Shown piece by piece: positions 12,684 to 23,182 of a stretch of 64,000 bases of DNA (positions are counted from its first letter, which is position 1; each line of letters begins with the position of its first letter). Position numbers and translations under genes: made by a program. This stretch comes from Tubulanus polymorphus. Lineage: Eukaryota; Nemertea; Palaeonemertea; Tubulaniformes; Tubulanidae. The DNA is taken from assembly GCF_964204645.1 (NCBI RefSeq), contig NC_134033.1, forward strand, positions 9,088,231 through 9,152,230. Direction: 5' to 3'. The notes below the pieces were generated by a model, which was not told the DNA's origin, did no database searches, and worked only from the letters and a program-made list of their open reading frames with translations.

Positions 12684-12770
12684 CCTTACCCTAACCTACC
12701 CTACTATAATACCTAATCCTAACCCTACACCTTACCCTAACCCCGCCCCTACCTTACTCTAACCCTAAAC
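12684..12770. repeat. Degenerate telomere-like tract
   Basis: About 87 bp are built from variants of CCTAACCCT (CTTACCCTAACC, CCTAATCCTAACCCTA, CTCTAACCCTAAAC). This resembles eroded (CCCTAA)n, the animal telomere repeat, in an interstitial position. Exact hexamer runs are short, so it may also be an unrelated microsatellite of similar composition. Confidence 0.6.
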
Positions 12771-14458
12771 CTCTGGGCCATCTAGACCCTAAATCCGATT
12801 GAAAAAGCCGCCATTTTTAAAGATCGCATATCTGATACAGGCCCGAACGCAGCCTCTCTTTTTTGAGTGGACGAAGGGTTGAACTTAATTCAGCGTCGGT
12901 GGCCATTGTGAGCGCCGTAGGTGTGAAGCCTTTTAGGGGGGTTTGGGGGCCTTCCCAAGAAAATTTTGAAAATAGAAACGTTCTGATAGATACATTTTTT
13001 GCCAAATTTTATTGAATGTTTCATATAAAAATGTCACTGAAAAAATGTACCGTTATTAATCCTGGAAAAATAGTCAGCAGTTTTTATTAGGTCTATTCCG
13101 GTAATCCAACAACATGCGGAATCCTTATCGTTTCTGGCAAATTGCTAGTCTATATTTATAGTTTTATGAATGTGAGCAAGTGCAAGAGAAGAGAGACGAG
13201 AAATCAAGTCTAAGAAATTTTCTTTGACAAAAAGTGGTGGAACTCGAGATTTTTTTTTTGGGGGGGGGTAGCATTTGCACCCAACGGCATCCCCCCTGGG
13301 AAGGGATAAAAGGGTCATCCTGAGCCATGCATGCGAAGACTAATTGCCGGTCTCTACCTTCAGTTTGAGAAGTTCGGTCGTCGTTGTCCAGGTGTTGCCC
13401 ATACCGTACGGTCTAAAAATTAAAGTCCCGTTCGAAATTCATCGGCAATATTTTTTGACGACCCGCTACTGAGTACAGATGTCCAGATCCAGATCGAATT
13501 TTTATATGCATAGACGCAGTCCTGAACAAACCTTGCCCTTCGAAGGGACACTCACGGTTTGGAAGAGGGCAATTAACACGCAGAGAAGGGGACGAAAGGG
13601 GCAGCCGAAATTTTAACTGAAACGGCACATTGATATTGTTCGGCCTTTTTTTCGAGTACCGGTCGTTATAGGCGGCACTTTTGGTTTGGAATAGGACACA
13701 TGACGGCGATGGTGAAGACAGAAATTGCAGATGTCTAACACTGAAGGAGCACTAGCATAACTATTCTGCTTAATTTCCAAGGGACGCTTTTTAAGATCAT
13801 TGTAGCACTTGAATTTCCAAGGTAAAAGAATAAACAAGCACTTTTTCAGCTCCAATTTTTATCTGCATCTCTATTCTGCTGGTTTTGGTTTATTTTCAAT
13901 GATTGTTCGTCTCTAAATCATAAAATGGTTACCCGGTACCGGTACCAAATTTTCTGAAATTTCTGCCATCACTTTGGAAGTGCCCTTCTTAGATAGATCA
14001 TACAGCCTTCAATACTGTCTTAACCTAAACCCGGATCCCGGCGACGTCAATCGACAAAATTGGACCGAAACAATATAATAACCACCATCCTGACTAACAG
14101 ACATTACTGAACTGAACCAGCTATGCAGCAAGGAGGCAATTTGTTTGTTCACTTGATAAGGATTGATTGATCATTTTGTATACCCGCTAGTTGAGGGTGG
14201 GCCGTAAACGGGCCTAAAACAACAAAAGAACGGGAATATATGAATAAAACACAATCACCTTTTCTGTAGCTTAAAGGTTGTTCTGTGATAGGAAGATGTC
14301 TCACAACCGTTTCTAAAAGATACCGCACAATTGATAATTCCATCACACCACCACCCACAACCTTTGGCTTGACTGGGCTCAATAAAGCTACCATAAAAGG
14401 TCTTTTATGATCAGGTGTACATAGGGGATGATGTGCGATTCTGAAATCTGACCCTAAC
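12771..14458. other. Intergenic, no gene seen
   Basis: No protein-like reading frame is found. A homopolymer junction (about 10 T followed by 9 G) lies near 13,250-13,269. Another copy of the dispersed word 'GCCGGTCTCTACCTTCAGTT' is at about 13,347-13,366. An open frame of 103 codons at 14,149-14,460 (minus) shows no domain. Confidence 0.5.
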
Positions 14459-14884
14459 ATTTAAACAAACTGTTCAACAACTCTTTGTTGAAGAGTTTGA
14501 AAAACTACTTGTAAATATCAATCGCGAAAACAAACGGTGTTACCTTATCGGTGACTATAATATAGATTTATCCAAATTTGATGAGCACAGAAATACTGAG
14601 GTGTTAACAGATACTCTGGTTTCATCATCTTTTTTACCATTGATTGATAAGCCTACCAGAGTAACCACGAACACATCCACTGTTATTGATAATATCTCTA
14701 CTACTGATCTAAATGTCAATCATACCTCCGGGATTATTTGTAACTGATTTATCGTATCATTATCCTGTTTTTACAATGTGCAAGAAGATTTTAAATTGTT
14801 CAAATAACAGACAAAATATGAAGCGTTCTTACTGTGCTAAAAATAGATCCAAGTATCGTAGACTCCTATTAAGCACTGATTGGA

Positions 14885-15802
14885 ATGATATTTATTCATG
14901 CTCAGAAGTTCTCAAATAAAATTAATCTTGCGTTTAATGAAGCTTTTCCCCTTCTCCCGACCCAACTAAATGATAGACAATGCCTTGAGAAGCCGTGGAT
15001 TACTCCAGCGATATTCAGCTCCATTAAGCACAAAAACCGACTTTATAAGAAATCAATTCGTTCTACATCCGTGGATGTCAAGAATAGTTACAATTCTTAT
15101 AAAGACATTCTTACTAAAATCTTAAGAAAAGCTGAATCTGATTATTATTCTCAAAAGTTTACGCATATAGGTACTGATATGAAACTTAAATGGAAACTTA
15201 TTAACCAGATACTTCGTAAATCATCTTCTCCTATTTTACCTAGTGTTCTTAAACAAAATAACCAGGAATTCAAAGGCGACTATCGCATAGCGTGTGGGTT
15301 TAACGACTACTTTTCTAAAATAGGCTCGCAAATATCTGAGACTATACCCGATGTCCCTGGTCATTACTACACATATTACCTGAAAGATCGTACTAACGAA
15401 AATTTCTTTATGTTTCCTACTAATCCTTGTGAAATTGAATCTATAGTTAGAAATTTTTATCCGAAAAAAAGTGCAGGGTTGGATGGTATTAGTACATCTT
15501 TACTTAAAGACACAATAGATCTAATAAATGCTCCTTTATCGCATATATTTAATTGTAGCTTCTATACTGGTATTGTTCCGTTTGGCATGAAACAAGCCAA
15601 AGTTTACCCGTTATTTAAATCAGGAGATTCGGAAAATTTCAATAATTATCGTCCAATCTCTATTCTTCCGGTATTTTCAAAGATTTTAGAAAAGCTGGTC
15701 TTTAACAGATTATCCTCCTTCTCAATAAACATAACGTTATTTCTTCAAATCAGTTCGGTTTTCGATCGAATCATTCCACAGCACTTGCGCTTGCCAAAGT
15801 AA
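14885..15802 (+). pseudogene. LINE ORF2, linker and N-terminal RT segment
   Basis: This 305-codon segment carries the region between endonuclease and palm and the first RT blocks: 'KKSAGLDGISTSLLKD' near residue 195 and 'NNYRPISILPVFSKILEKLV' near 257-276. It ends by frameshift just before the block that should read into the palm: the expected continuation, 'ALAKVTDTL...DLKKAFDTVNH', lies at about 15,785-15,895 in another frame. The first methionine is not a true start, because endonuclease sequence precedes it in a different frame. It belongs to the copy spanning 14,459-17,151 and would have needed the following segment to make an enzyme. Confidence 0.85.
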
Positions 15803-15909
15803 CAGACACCCTGACATCATACCTTGACAAAGAATATTCAGCCATAGGCATTTTCTTAGACCTAAAGAAGGCATTCGACACGGTCAACCACACAATTCTG
15901 CTCGGTAAA

Positions 15910-16740
15910 TTGGATCACTATGGTATTCGGGGTTTACCTCTCAAATGGTTCGAAAGTTACCTGTCTGATCGTGGTCAAATTGTTTGTTTTAATGGTATTA
16001 ACTCGTCAAGAAGGGGTATTACTATCGGAGTTCCCCAAGGTTCTATTCTCGGTCCTCTTTTATATCTATTATTCATAAATGATTGTGTCAATGCTTCAAA
16101 AATTCTTGACTTGACCCTTTTTGCAGGTGACACAACATGCTTCGCTTATTCAAAAGATCATAAGATGATATTCCAACTGATAAACAATGAACTCATCAAA
16201 CTTCGAATGTGGTTTCAAGTTAACAAATTGTCTCTTAACCTTGAAAAATGTTATTTTATGATTTTCGGAAATTTCAAGGGTACCCCTTGTGCTATAAAAA
16301 TTGGAAATGTCCAAATAAAGCAAGTTCATTCCACAAAATTTCTTGGTTTATATATCGATAGTAAACTGACGTGGTCTGACCACATATCATTTGTCTGTAA
16401 AAAGATCTCTCGTAGTATTGGTGTTTTAAATAGAGTTAAAAGACGATTGCCAGTTTCAGTGATGAAAAACTTATACTATAGTTTTGTCTACCCGTATCTC
16501 CAATACTGCAATTTTATATGGGGCAATAACTACGAATCGAGAATCAGGCCAATAATCCTACTTCAAAAGCGGGCGATCAGGGTTATATCGAAGGTTACCT
16601 TCTTTGATCATACAGCCCCCATCTTCAAAAACTTAGGTATCCTCACTTTTCGAGCAATGACGAAATTTCAATTGTGCTTTTTCATATTTAAATATAAGAA
16701 TTCACTACTGCCTAACTCATTTTCAGATTATTTTCATTAA
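15910..16740 (+). pseudogene. LINE ORF2, RT palm and thumb segment
   Basis: This 276-codon segment holds the palm and thumb: 'HYGIRGLPLKWFESYLSDR', 'GVPQGSILGPLLYLLFINDC', the catalytic block and the thumb region 'KFLGLYIDSKLTWSDHI'. The catalytic box reads FAGDT where active enzymes have FADDT, so one metal-binding aspartate is replaced by glycine, which should abolish polymerisation independently of the frame breaks. After a stop at 16,738 the C-terminal tail continues in another frame to 16,912 ('APLTWNNLPYSLK'). This is a decayed passenger copy rather than a source element. Confidence 0.88.
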
Positions 16741-17604
16741 ATTCCGACTTTCACCATCATCATACTCGAACCCTAGAACCAATCGAAAGAAATTTTCATT
16801 AAAAGTATCAGCCCCTTTAACTTGGAATAACTTACCTTACTCACTGAAGATCATTGGATCAGTATCCTCTCCAGTTTTTAAACGTGCTCTCAAACAGTAT
16901 CTCCTCAATTAATGTTTCGATTACTTTGCCAGTCTCTGCCATCTGGCACTTAAATATTTTCTGTGTGAATGTGGTGTGAAAGAGAGTGTGATTGATTGGG
17001 TGTACGAGGGTGGCATGAATACCATATAAACCCTAAAAGGTTTCTTCATGTTTCCCTCCATCTTGAATTTTAGTATTTGTATTACTTTGAACGATTATTA
17101 TAATTCAAAATGGAAAAATAAAATTATTATTATTATTATTATTATTATCTCTTTCGTTACCGAACTACGGTATCGTAGTGAATGGAACTACATGTACCGG
17201 TACAAAGAAAAGAGAACTACTCGATTCAGTGTAAAAGTCTAGAGTAAAATGTATTTTTTTTTAAGATAAAAAATAAGATATAATACGCATGCGCAGGCAC
17301 CGGGTGATGAGAGGACGTCACTGATATGATCTAGATGTAAAAAGATCGTTAGGTTATAAGAGACGGGTTCCACTTTTACCACAAAAAGCCATAAAATAGT
17401 AATGTCAAATGAGAGCAGTTTTGGAGAATTAATGCGTCGTCCTCGACAATCTAATCTCGCACAAGTGACAGGCCTAGTACCGATATAATTGATTCCAGTA
17501 TAATGGGAGGGCATCGTAATTGGTCGGTCGAGTTGCTTGAAACCAGCTCGGAGGGCAAAACAGTATCCTCATAAGGTTATTTACAGCTTGGTTTACAAGT
17601 AGTT

Positions 17605-17892
17605 TTAAGAGGAATACAAAATTAAGTTGTAAAAACCATGGGATACTTTAGTGCCAAGCAGGATGTCAACTGGGAGGACCATTTTTTCACCAAAGGCCAG
17701 GAAATATGGCGTTTCCTTAGTGGACATCTGAATGATCGAACGGAAGGCCATTGGACATGCTGGTAGTCGTTCATCCCAATTTGTTCCAAGTTCTTTTACA
17801 GAGACAGTCAACATTGATTTAAGCGACTTATTGAAGTTCGCTACTTGTCCATTTCCGTGTGGATGGAAGGCCGTAGGTTCGAGTTTTCTCAA
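17605..17892 (-). pseudogene. Gypsy integrase fragment
   Basis: A 95-codon minus-strand segment matches the middle of the Gypsy integrase encoded at 51,388-52,620, for example 'AFHPHGNGQVANFNKSLKSM' against 'AYHPMGNGQVENLNKTLKST', and 'GTNWDERLPACPMAFRSIIQ' against 'GTNWDDHLPACLMAFRSSIQ'. The glutamate of the DDE triad (VENLNK in the other copy) is alanine here (VANFNK), so the fragment is inactive even apart from its truncation. It has no LTRs or neighbouring pol domains and abuts a LINE fragment at 17,889. It represents an older insertion of the same Gypsy lineage. Confidence 0.8.
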
Positions 17893-18233
17893 TGCCCATA
17901 GTCGAACACATCTATTTGAAAACGGCAGACTCGGAGCTCAAATTTCTTGCACTGCAATCGCATCAAAAACATGATTAAGTCAGAATGTTTAGTAAGTTTT
18001 GAAGTTCGTTTAATTAAAATACCATTGCAGTTCCAGTGAAGGATTTTCAAGTCAGTGTTTTCATAAGGACATTGTTGGCTTAATGTTTCCAGATCATGGA
18101 AAGGGGAGCTATTCGCTTTTAAGGATTTTTCCGGTGGCATACTATAGTCACAGTTTCTTATAACGTCAGCCACGGGCCGGAATCTCGAAATTTTGTGGTG
18201 GTACAATGTAGATGATCTTTTGAAAGTTTTCAA
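17889..18233 (-). pseudogene. LINE endonuclease N-terminal fragment
   Basis: Near the centre of this 114-codon minus-strand frame is 'LKILHWNCNGILIKRTSKL', the opening beta-strand and metal-binding asparagine block of apurinic-type LINE endonucleases (typical wording L-x-WNxNG). Nothing after about 25 further residues is recognisable, so only the first tenth of the domain survives. The preceding residues ('RFRPVADVIRNCDYSM') may be a linker or the tail of ORF1. Its abrupt junction with Gypsy integrase sequence at about 17,890 indicates rearranged or nested repeats. Confidence 0.6.
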
Positions 18234-19155
18234 GACTTTATTTTCTTAAACTCTGGATGGTTCTAAAAGTATCCTTCAATGGCGTGTACCCGCAACGCTA
18301 CTGTGGCTATCGAGGATTCCACTTATGGCAGGGGACCGCCAGGTTCGCTAGTGGTTAGGCCCTACTCAGTTACCGCGGTTCATATTTTTGGAAAATAAAG
18401 ATTATTTCGTTCGAACGAAATGAGTGACCTCAACAACTTATACTGAATGGGAATTGTCTATCGGATGGCCCAGGATCACGTTTACAAATTTCGTTTTGGC
18501 TATCTCAGTTGTCACTTTATATTGAACCGCAGTCCTGACATTAACAACGCGCTGAGATTTAACCTATTCAAGCAGTGCGTTGAGGGTCTTCCAGAGTGTT
18601 CTGATCATAGGGGCCTATGTTTACACTTGAATAATCTAGCGTAGTATAAAAAAGATAACTCTTAACAACCTCATTACAGACCTTTTAGCAAATGCCATGG
18701 TCTACAACACTCCCACCGTTGAATTTACTATGCCTTCGTTTTGACAGATATTAGATTTACTTATCTATTTACCGTTCATTACAACTGTTATTATTTGCTA
18801 GTTCACAGTGACTATTTCGTTTGAAATACATATTTCGTATCGTGTCAAGGCAATCCAATTTTTATTTGATTTTATTATTGTGGTTATTTGGGATTTTCAT
18901 TGAGAAATAAATTGTAAATTTTCGACAATTTAATTTCTTTCTCGATCATGAATCGCAGTTTTGGCGTCGAATTTTGTTGTGACAAGGCGAGAAACATAAA
19001 TATCACTTTCTACTTTTTGAGAGATTGTTTATTTCCACTGGTTTATGACGTCTTTTTTCACGAATTTTCGAAGAAAACAACATTCGAGCAAAGTAAGAGA
19101 ACTAAATTTAAAGATTCTTAAAAAATCCTGTCGCGTAATCGGATTCGAACGAAAG
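18234..19155. other. Intergenic, no gene seen
   Basis: No recognisable gene is present. A 65-codon open frame at 18,447-18,644 has no identifiable domain. Low-complexity AT-rich stretches dominate 18,780-19,100. Confidence 0.5.
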
Positions 19156-19263
19156 GCGGCTTGCAGTTTGATATGAGAACTAAGGCCATACCAAAATAAT
19201 GGTCTGTTTGCGGCTTGCAGTTTGATATGAGAACTAAGGCCATACCAAAATAATGGTCTGTTT
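19156..19263. repeat. Exact 54-bp tandem duplication
   Basis: Two adjacent 54-bp units begin GCGGCTTGCAGTTTGATATG at 19,156 and 19,210 and look identical along their length. Perfect identity implies a recent duplication, or an assembly artefact. Confidence 0.9.
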
Positions 19264-19549
19264 GCCGTAACCCGACCGACCCGACTTCAAAGGTACCGGG
19301 TAACGAGTGAAGACTTTTTTCAGGGATTCTTTGAAACAAATTTTATTTTTGACAAAAACGGCCGACCGACCGACCGACAGCCAATTTATGAGATACATAT
19401 GCTTTAAGTCAAGTGTGCATCGTGTGAAAACATAAAGAACGCGATAAATTAAAAAATATGAGCGCTGCACCGACGTATGTTTTTTGCTAGGTAAGCGTTC
19501 CGACATAAGAATATATATTTCTAGAGCTGACATAATACGTTGATGCATT

Positions 19550-19985
19550 TGCGGCGACGTAAGTTTTTGTGACGACGTAGGTTTTTTTAACTACGTAAGT
19601 TATTTCCGAAAATCACCACCAGGTGGCACTGCAGATGTTCATTGAATTGAATTGAATTATATTTTCTTCTCGGAATCAGTCAACCTGGTATGGAAGTCTG
19701 AGACCTACGAGCAATTTGTTCACATAATTGCTCGAAGCTGAGACTAACCAGAATATCTTCATCTCCATGCTTTATACAGACGCGCCAAATACACATACAC
19801 AGCCCAGATTTTCCAGTAATAATGTTTCGTCGAAAATTGCAATTCAATTCGATTGAATGAACATCAGTGCCACCTGGTGGTGATTTTCGGATATAACGTA
19901 TGCCGTCGCAAAAACTAACGTTGTCACAAAAACTTACGTCGTCAAAAAAACTTACGTCGTCACGAAAACTTACGTCAGTCGTTTG
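19550..19985. repeat. Foldback element with ACGTAAGTTTTT subrepeats
   Basis: The left arm (about 19,550-19,662) and right arm (about 19,838-19,985) are inverted copies. The core 'CCGAAAATCACCACCAGGTG' near 19,606 recurs inverted near 19,870-19,892. The outer parts hold repeated GACGACGTAAGTTTTT-like words, four in the right arm. It has no coding content. Confidence 0.75.
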
Positions 19986-20140
19986 ATGTTGCAAACCGCT
20001 CGCAAAGTGGTTTAGTCGGTTCACGCAAGATTCATATTTAAGGTGGTTTTTACTGATCACCATTCAAAAAATTTGAGAAATTATTGATAGACTTTAATTA
20101 AATATGAGATGATTTGTTGTTTGTGCACACTAGCGAACCT

Positions 20141-20483
20141 GAGGCGTTTTTACGAGCATCCGATTTTTGCGATCGATCGTAGGAACGCAATTACGAGCAC
20201 CGATTTTTGCGATCGATTTCACGATCGGCGTTTTACGAACACGATTTTCCGATCGATTTTTGAAATCAACCAACTCGCTCGGCGAGCGATTTGGCGATTT
20301 GATTTCCAAGATGGCGGTACCGGGTAGTTCATAACGATACAACTTGTTTTCAACATCGCCATATTTATGTTATGTGATTAGCCAAATCCATCGTCATTTT
20401 ACGAACGTTCGATTCAATCGCACGATCGGAGCAAATCGTTCACGAAATCGATCGCAAAAATCGGATGCTCGTAAAAACGCCTC
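20141..20483. mobile_element. MITE with 37-bp perfect inverted ends
   Basis: The ends are exact inverse copies over 37 bp (20,141-20,177 and 20,447-20,483), starting GAGGCGTTTTTACGAGCATC. The interior is rich in GATCGAT words and includes 'CAAGATGGCGG'. At 343 bp, non-coding and with sharp ends it fits a miniature inverted-repeat transposon. No clear target duplication was recognised beside the ends. Confidence 0.75.
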
Positions 20484-20957
20484 TGGTGAATCCTCGCTTG
20501 CCACATTCGAACGTAGGGTCCTCTTTGAAGATAGAGACCCGTAACCAGTCTATTCGCAGCTTTGCTGCACGAAAACTTGCACACCAATCAGTCTCGTTGT
20601 ATTATCGCTGAGGTCAATTACGGGTCATTCTCCAAATTAAGCTGTAATTATTTGTTGCAAAAGGTGATTTTGAGATTTATCTGAACATAGCAAAAACTTC
20701 TTAGGTTATTGTTCATATCCTTTTACATTGTTTTTAAAGATCGAAATACATTTACTTTTTGCAAAGAATCATGCGGAATAAGCCGGTTTGATAAACATGT
20801 TAATCTATGGTTTGTCAATTCTGTGACGCTAGGTAAAAATGACTCTCACATTATAAATCATGATAAATCAGCTAAACAAACGCGCCCCAATGAATCTTTC
20901 TGGTATAAATGATAATGTGCACAGCCCGAACTATCAGTTTTGGCTATGGATCGTAAT

Positions 20958-21171
20958 ATCAATTCCGTGACGGTTGCATTGAGGTTGTCACGGAATTGAC
21001 CGTCACGGAATTGACATTTTCATGAACAAAGGCAGATTATAGGCCTATTAAAGCTTATAGAAATAACTTGATGACTGTTGTGTGGTGAGAGGTAGCAGGC
21101 GCACATATCCCCTGAAAATGATACAATACGGCGATCATCAATCTGTTTAGTAGTCGTCACGGAATTGACAG
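20958..21171. repeat. Clustered GTCACGGAATTGAC motif
   Basis: The 14-base word GTCACGGAATTGAC occurs three times forward (near 20,987, 21,002 and 21,156) and once inverted (about 20,960), giving a local inverted/direct repeat cluster. Its function is unknown. Confidence 0.7.
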
Positions 21172-21881
21172 GTAGAAAAAATATGTATAAAGTGTGCACT
21201 TAAATTACATTTTTTCACTTAATACATTTTTGAGGTCATGTCATGTAGTGGATAATCCATAGAAGTATGTTTGGTGCATCTGTGGTACAAAAAAATCTGA
21301 AATAAATCAATATTTGTAATCATAACACTCGTTTTCAGTACAACTGAATTGAAAAATATTTTTGGGACATCAATAAATCTGAATTTCTTCCATAAATAAT
21401 GGTAAACTAATCATGAAAACTGGAAATTACGGTAGGCCTATATAGATATGGGTTATAGTCACTTCATATAAGCCACAAAAATTTTTACTGTATTTTAATG
21501 GAATTCTGATTGTGTATTCAAAAGTCTTGTCTGGGACATTGAAATTTGTGTGGTGCGATGATAGAAACAATACATAAATCTATCTATGCATTTATTCGAA
21601 ATTGAACATTTAATTATCATTCATATAATCTATTGGATATACTGATCATGCACAGGTAAAAATTTAACTGAATATGTGTTTTTCTGGTGCCGATATATGA
21701 TTTCCATTTTGTGGGACGTAAAAAGACAGCTTTTTTTGGAGCGGACCCGCGGGTTAAATGAAACGATCTGATTGGCTAATAATGATATCATCTAAGCTGC
21801 GCATGCAGCTGCGCACTCGGTCTAGTGGGGCACACACGGTATCACTCCCCGAACTCGCTTCCACCAGCCCCCTGGGCCAAC

Positions 21882-22095
21882 TTCGGTTTTCGTAGCTAGT
21901 CTACTAGTGGTCGGAACTTATAACCGAACACACTCTAGTTCGGTCGTAACGTATTTCACAGTGTCTCGGCCATCTTGAACCTAGGTCCGAACTGTAGCGA
22001 CCGTGCTCAATTGCGTGTTCGACCATTTCCGGACTATAGTTCCGACTAACGGACATTCGGTTTCATTTAGTTCGACTATAGTTACCTTCAGTTAG
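21882..22095. repeat. Foldback element, TTCGGTT family, copy 1
   Basis: Shared with 58,455-58,606: opening 'TTCGGTTTTCGTA.CTAGT', then 'CTAGTGGT.CGGAACT.ATAAC', 'AGTTCCGACTAACGGACATT' and 'TTTAGTTCGACTATAGT'. It ends near a dispersed 'ACCTTCAGTTAGAGACCGGT' word. The region just before it (21,841-21,875) also matches 62,782-62,815. Confidence 0.65.
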
Positions 22096-22987
22096 AGACC
22101 GGTTGATCCCATCCTCCATTTTACATTTTCGATGCATGTCAGTATCGAGTTTTTTTCCGGGTTAAAATGGCGTCTCATCGAATAAGCGAAACTAAGAGTA
22201 ATATCAAAATCGCACTGGAATGATTGACTACAGTAAATCAGCTGATAATCTATGAATCGTAAATGTAATCAGCAAAAAAAAACGGAAATTTAAGGACCGA
22301 AGAAAAGGCATTAATTGCTGTGAGTATCGAATTAATCCACTGATATTACTCGGAATTCAAATAGCCACTACTGAATTGATACTTATTAATTTTGTAGGTA
22401 AGAAAGAGGGATCAGCTGTGATAGTCATTCTGAGGGAACTTGGCTGAAGGGCGACATGGTTTCTTTGTCAACCTTATATAAAATATATTCACTTAATTGT
22501 TGTTTCTTGTGATGTGAGAATGACTAAAGTCTGAATAAAGTTTACAATAGTTGAACTCCTTGTCAGTTTTTTGATATCAGATATTTGGATCCAACGCGGC
22601 ATCTCTACATATTTTCCTGATGATACAGACAGCAAGTTGGGATGGACCAGTAATTCAGATCAACTGGGTATTTGCAATTTTTTCCTCTCCCCATGGACCA
22701 TGAACGATTTTTGCTAGAAATTGAGTATAAAATCCATCACGACAAACTCTTTTTACTGGCAATTCTATATTTATTGTCCACTTTCTAGTACAAAATCTTA
22801 TTCAATATACAGACTGCCTGACAAGACGGTGACATACGTATTTTGTGACATGGCAAATTGTGTGACAACAAAATGACGCTGATATCTCTAACTTAACTCG
22901 AATCACAAAGACCAAGACCTGACCAGAAAGTAAATACAATCTCAATTCCAATTGCATGCTCGCTCGTGTAGTTATTAATAAATTCCA
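22096..22987. other. Intergenic, no gene seen
   Basis: No protein-like frame or clear repeat structure was recognised apart from short AT-rich tracts. Confidence 0.45.
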
Positions 22988-23182
22988 GGGGCCGGTTGCT
23001 CAAAGGTTGTTTAAGTCTTAAACAGTCGTTAAATTGCTAAACGAGTCGTTAAAAATTAAACAGTCGTTATTTCCGGTTGCTCAAAGATTTAACGGTCGGT
23101 TAAATCACTTAAACGACCGTTATAGTTAAACGGTCCAAGGTAGGTTGTTTATCTCACCTAACGACTCGTTAAATCAACAAAA

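Larger units (their letters stand above)
14459..17151 (+). mobile_element. 5'-truncated LINE (Jockey/CR1-like), dead copy
   Basis: One LINE copy starts inside the endonuclease domain ('GDYNIDLSKFD' near 14,550; 'SYHYPVF' near 14,753), continues through the reverse transcriptase to a C-terminal 'RALKQYLLN' and stop at 16,910-16,912, and then has a 3' UTR ending in AATAAA and an (ATT)n tail at about 17,125-17,150. The reading frame is broken at several points between 14,720 and 15,810. 5' truncation plus a simple-sequence 3' tail is the usual form of target-primed integration. Confidence 0.88.
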
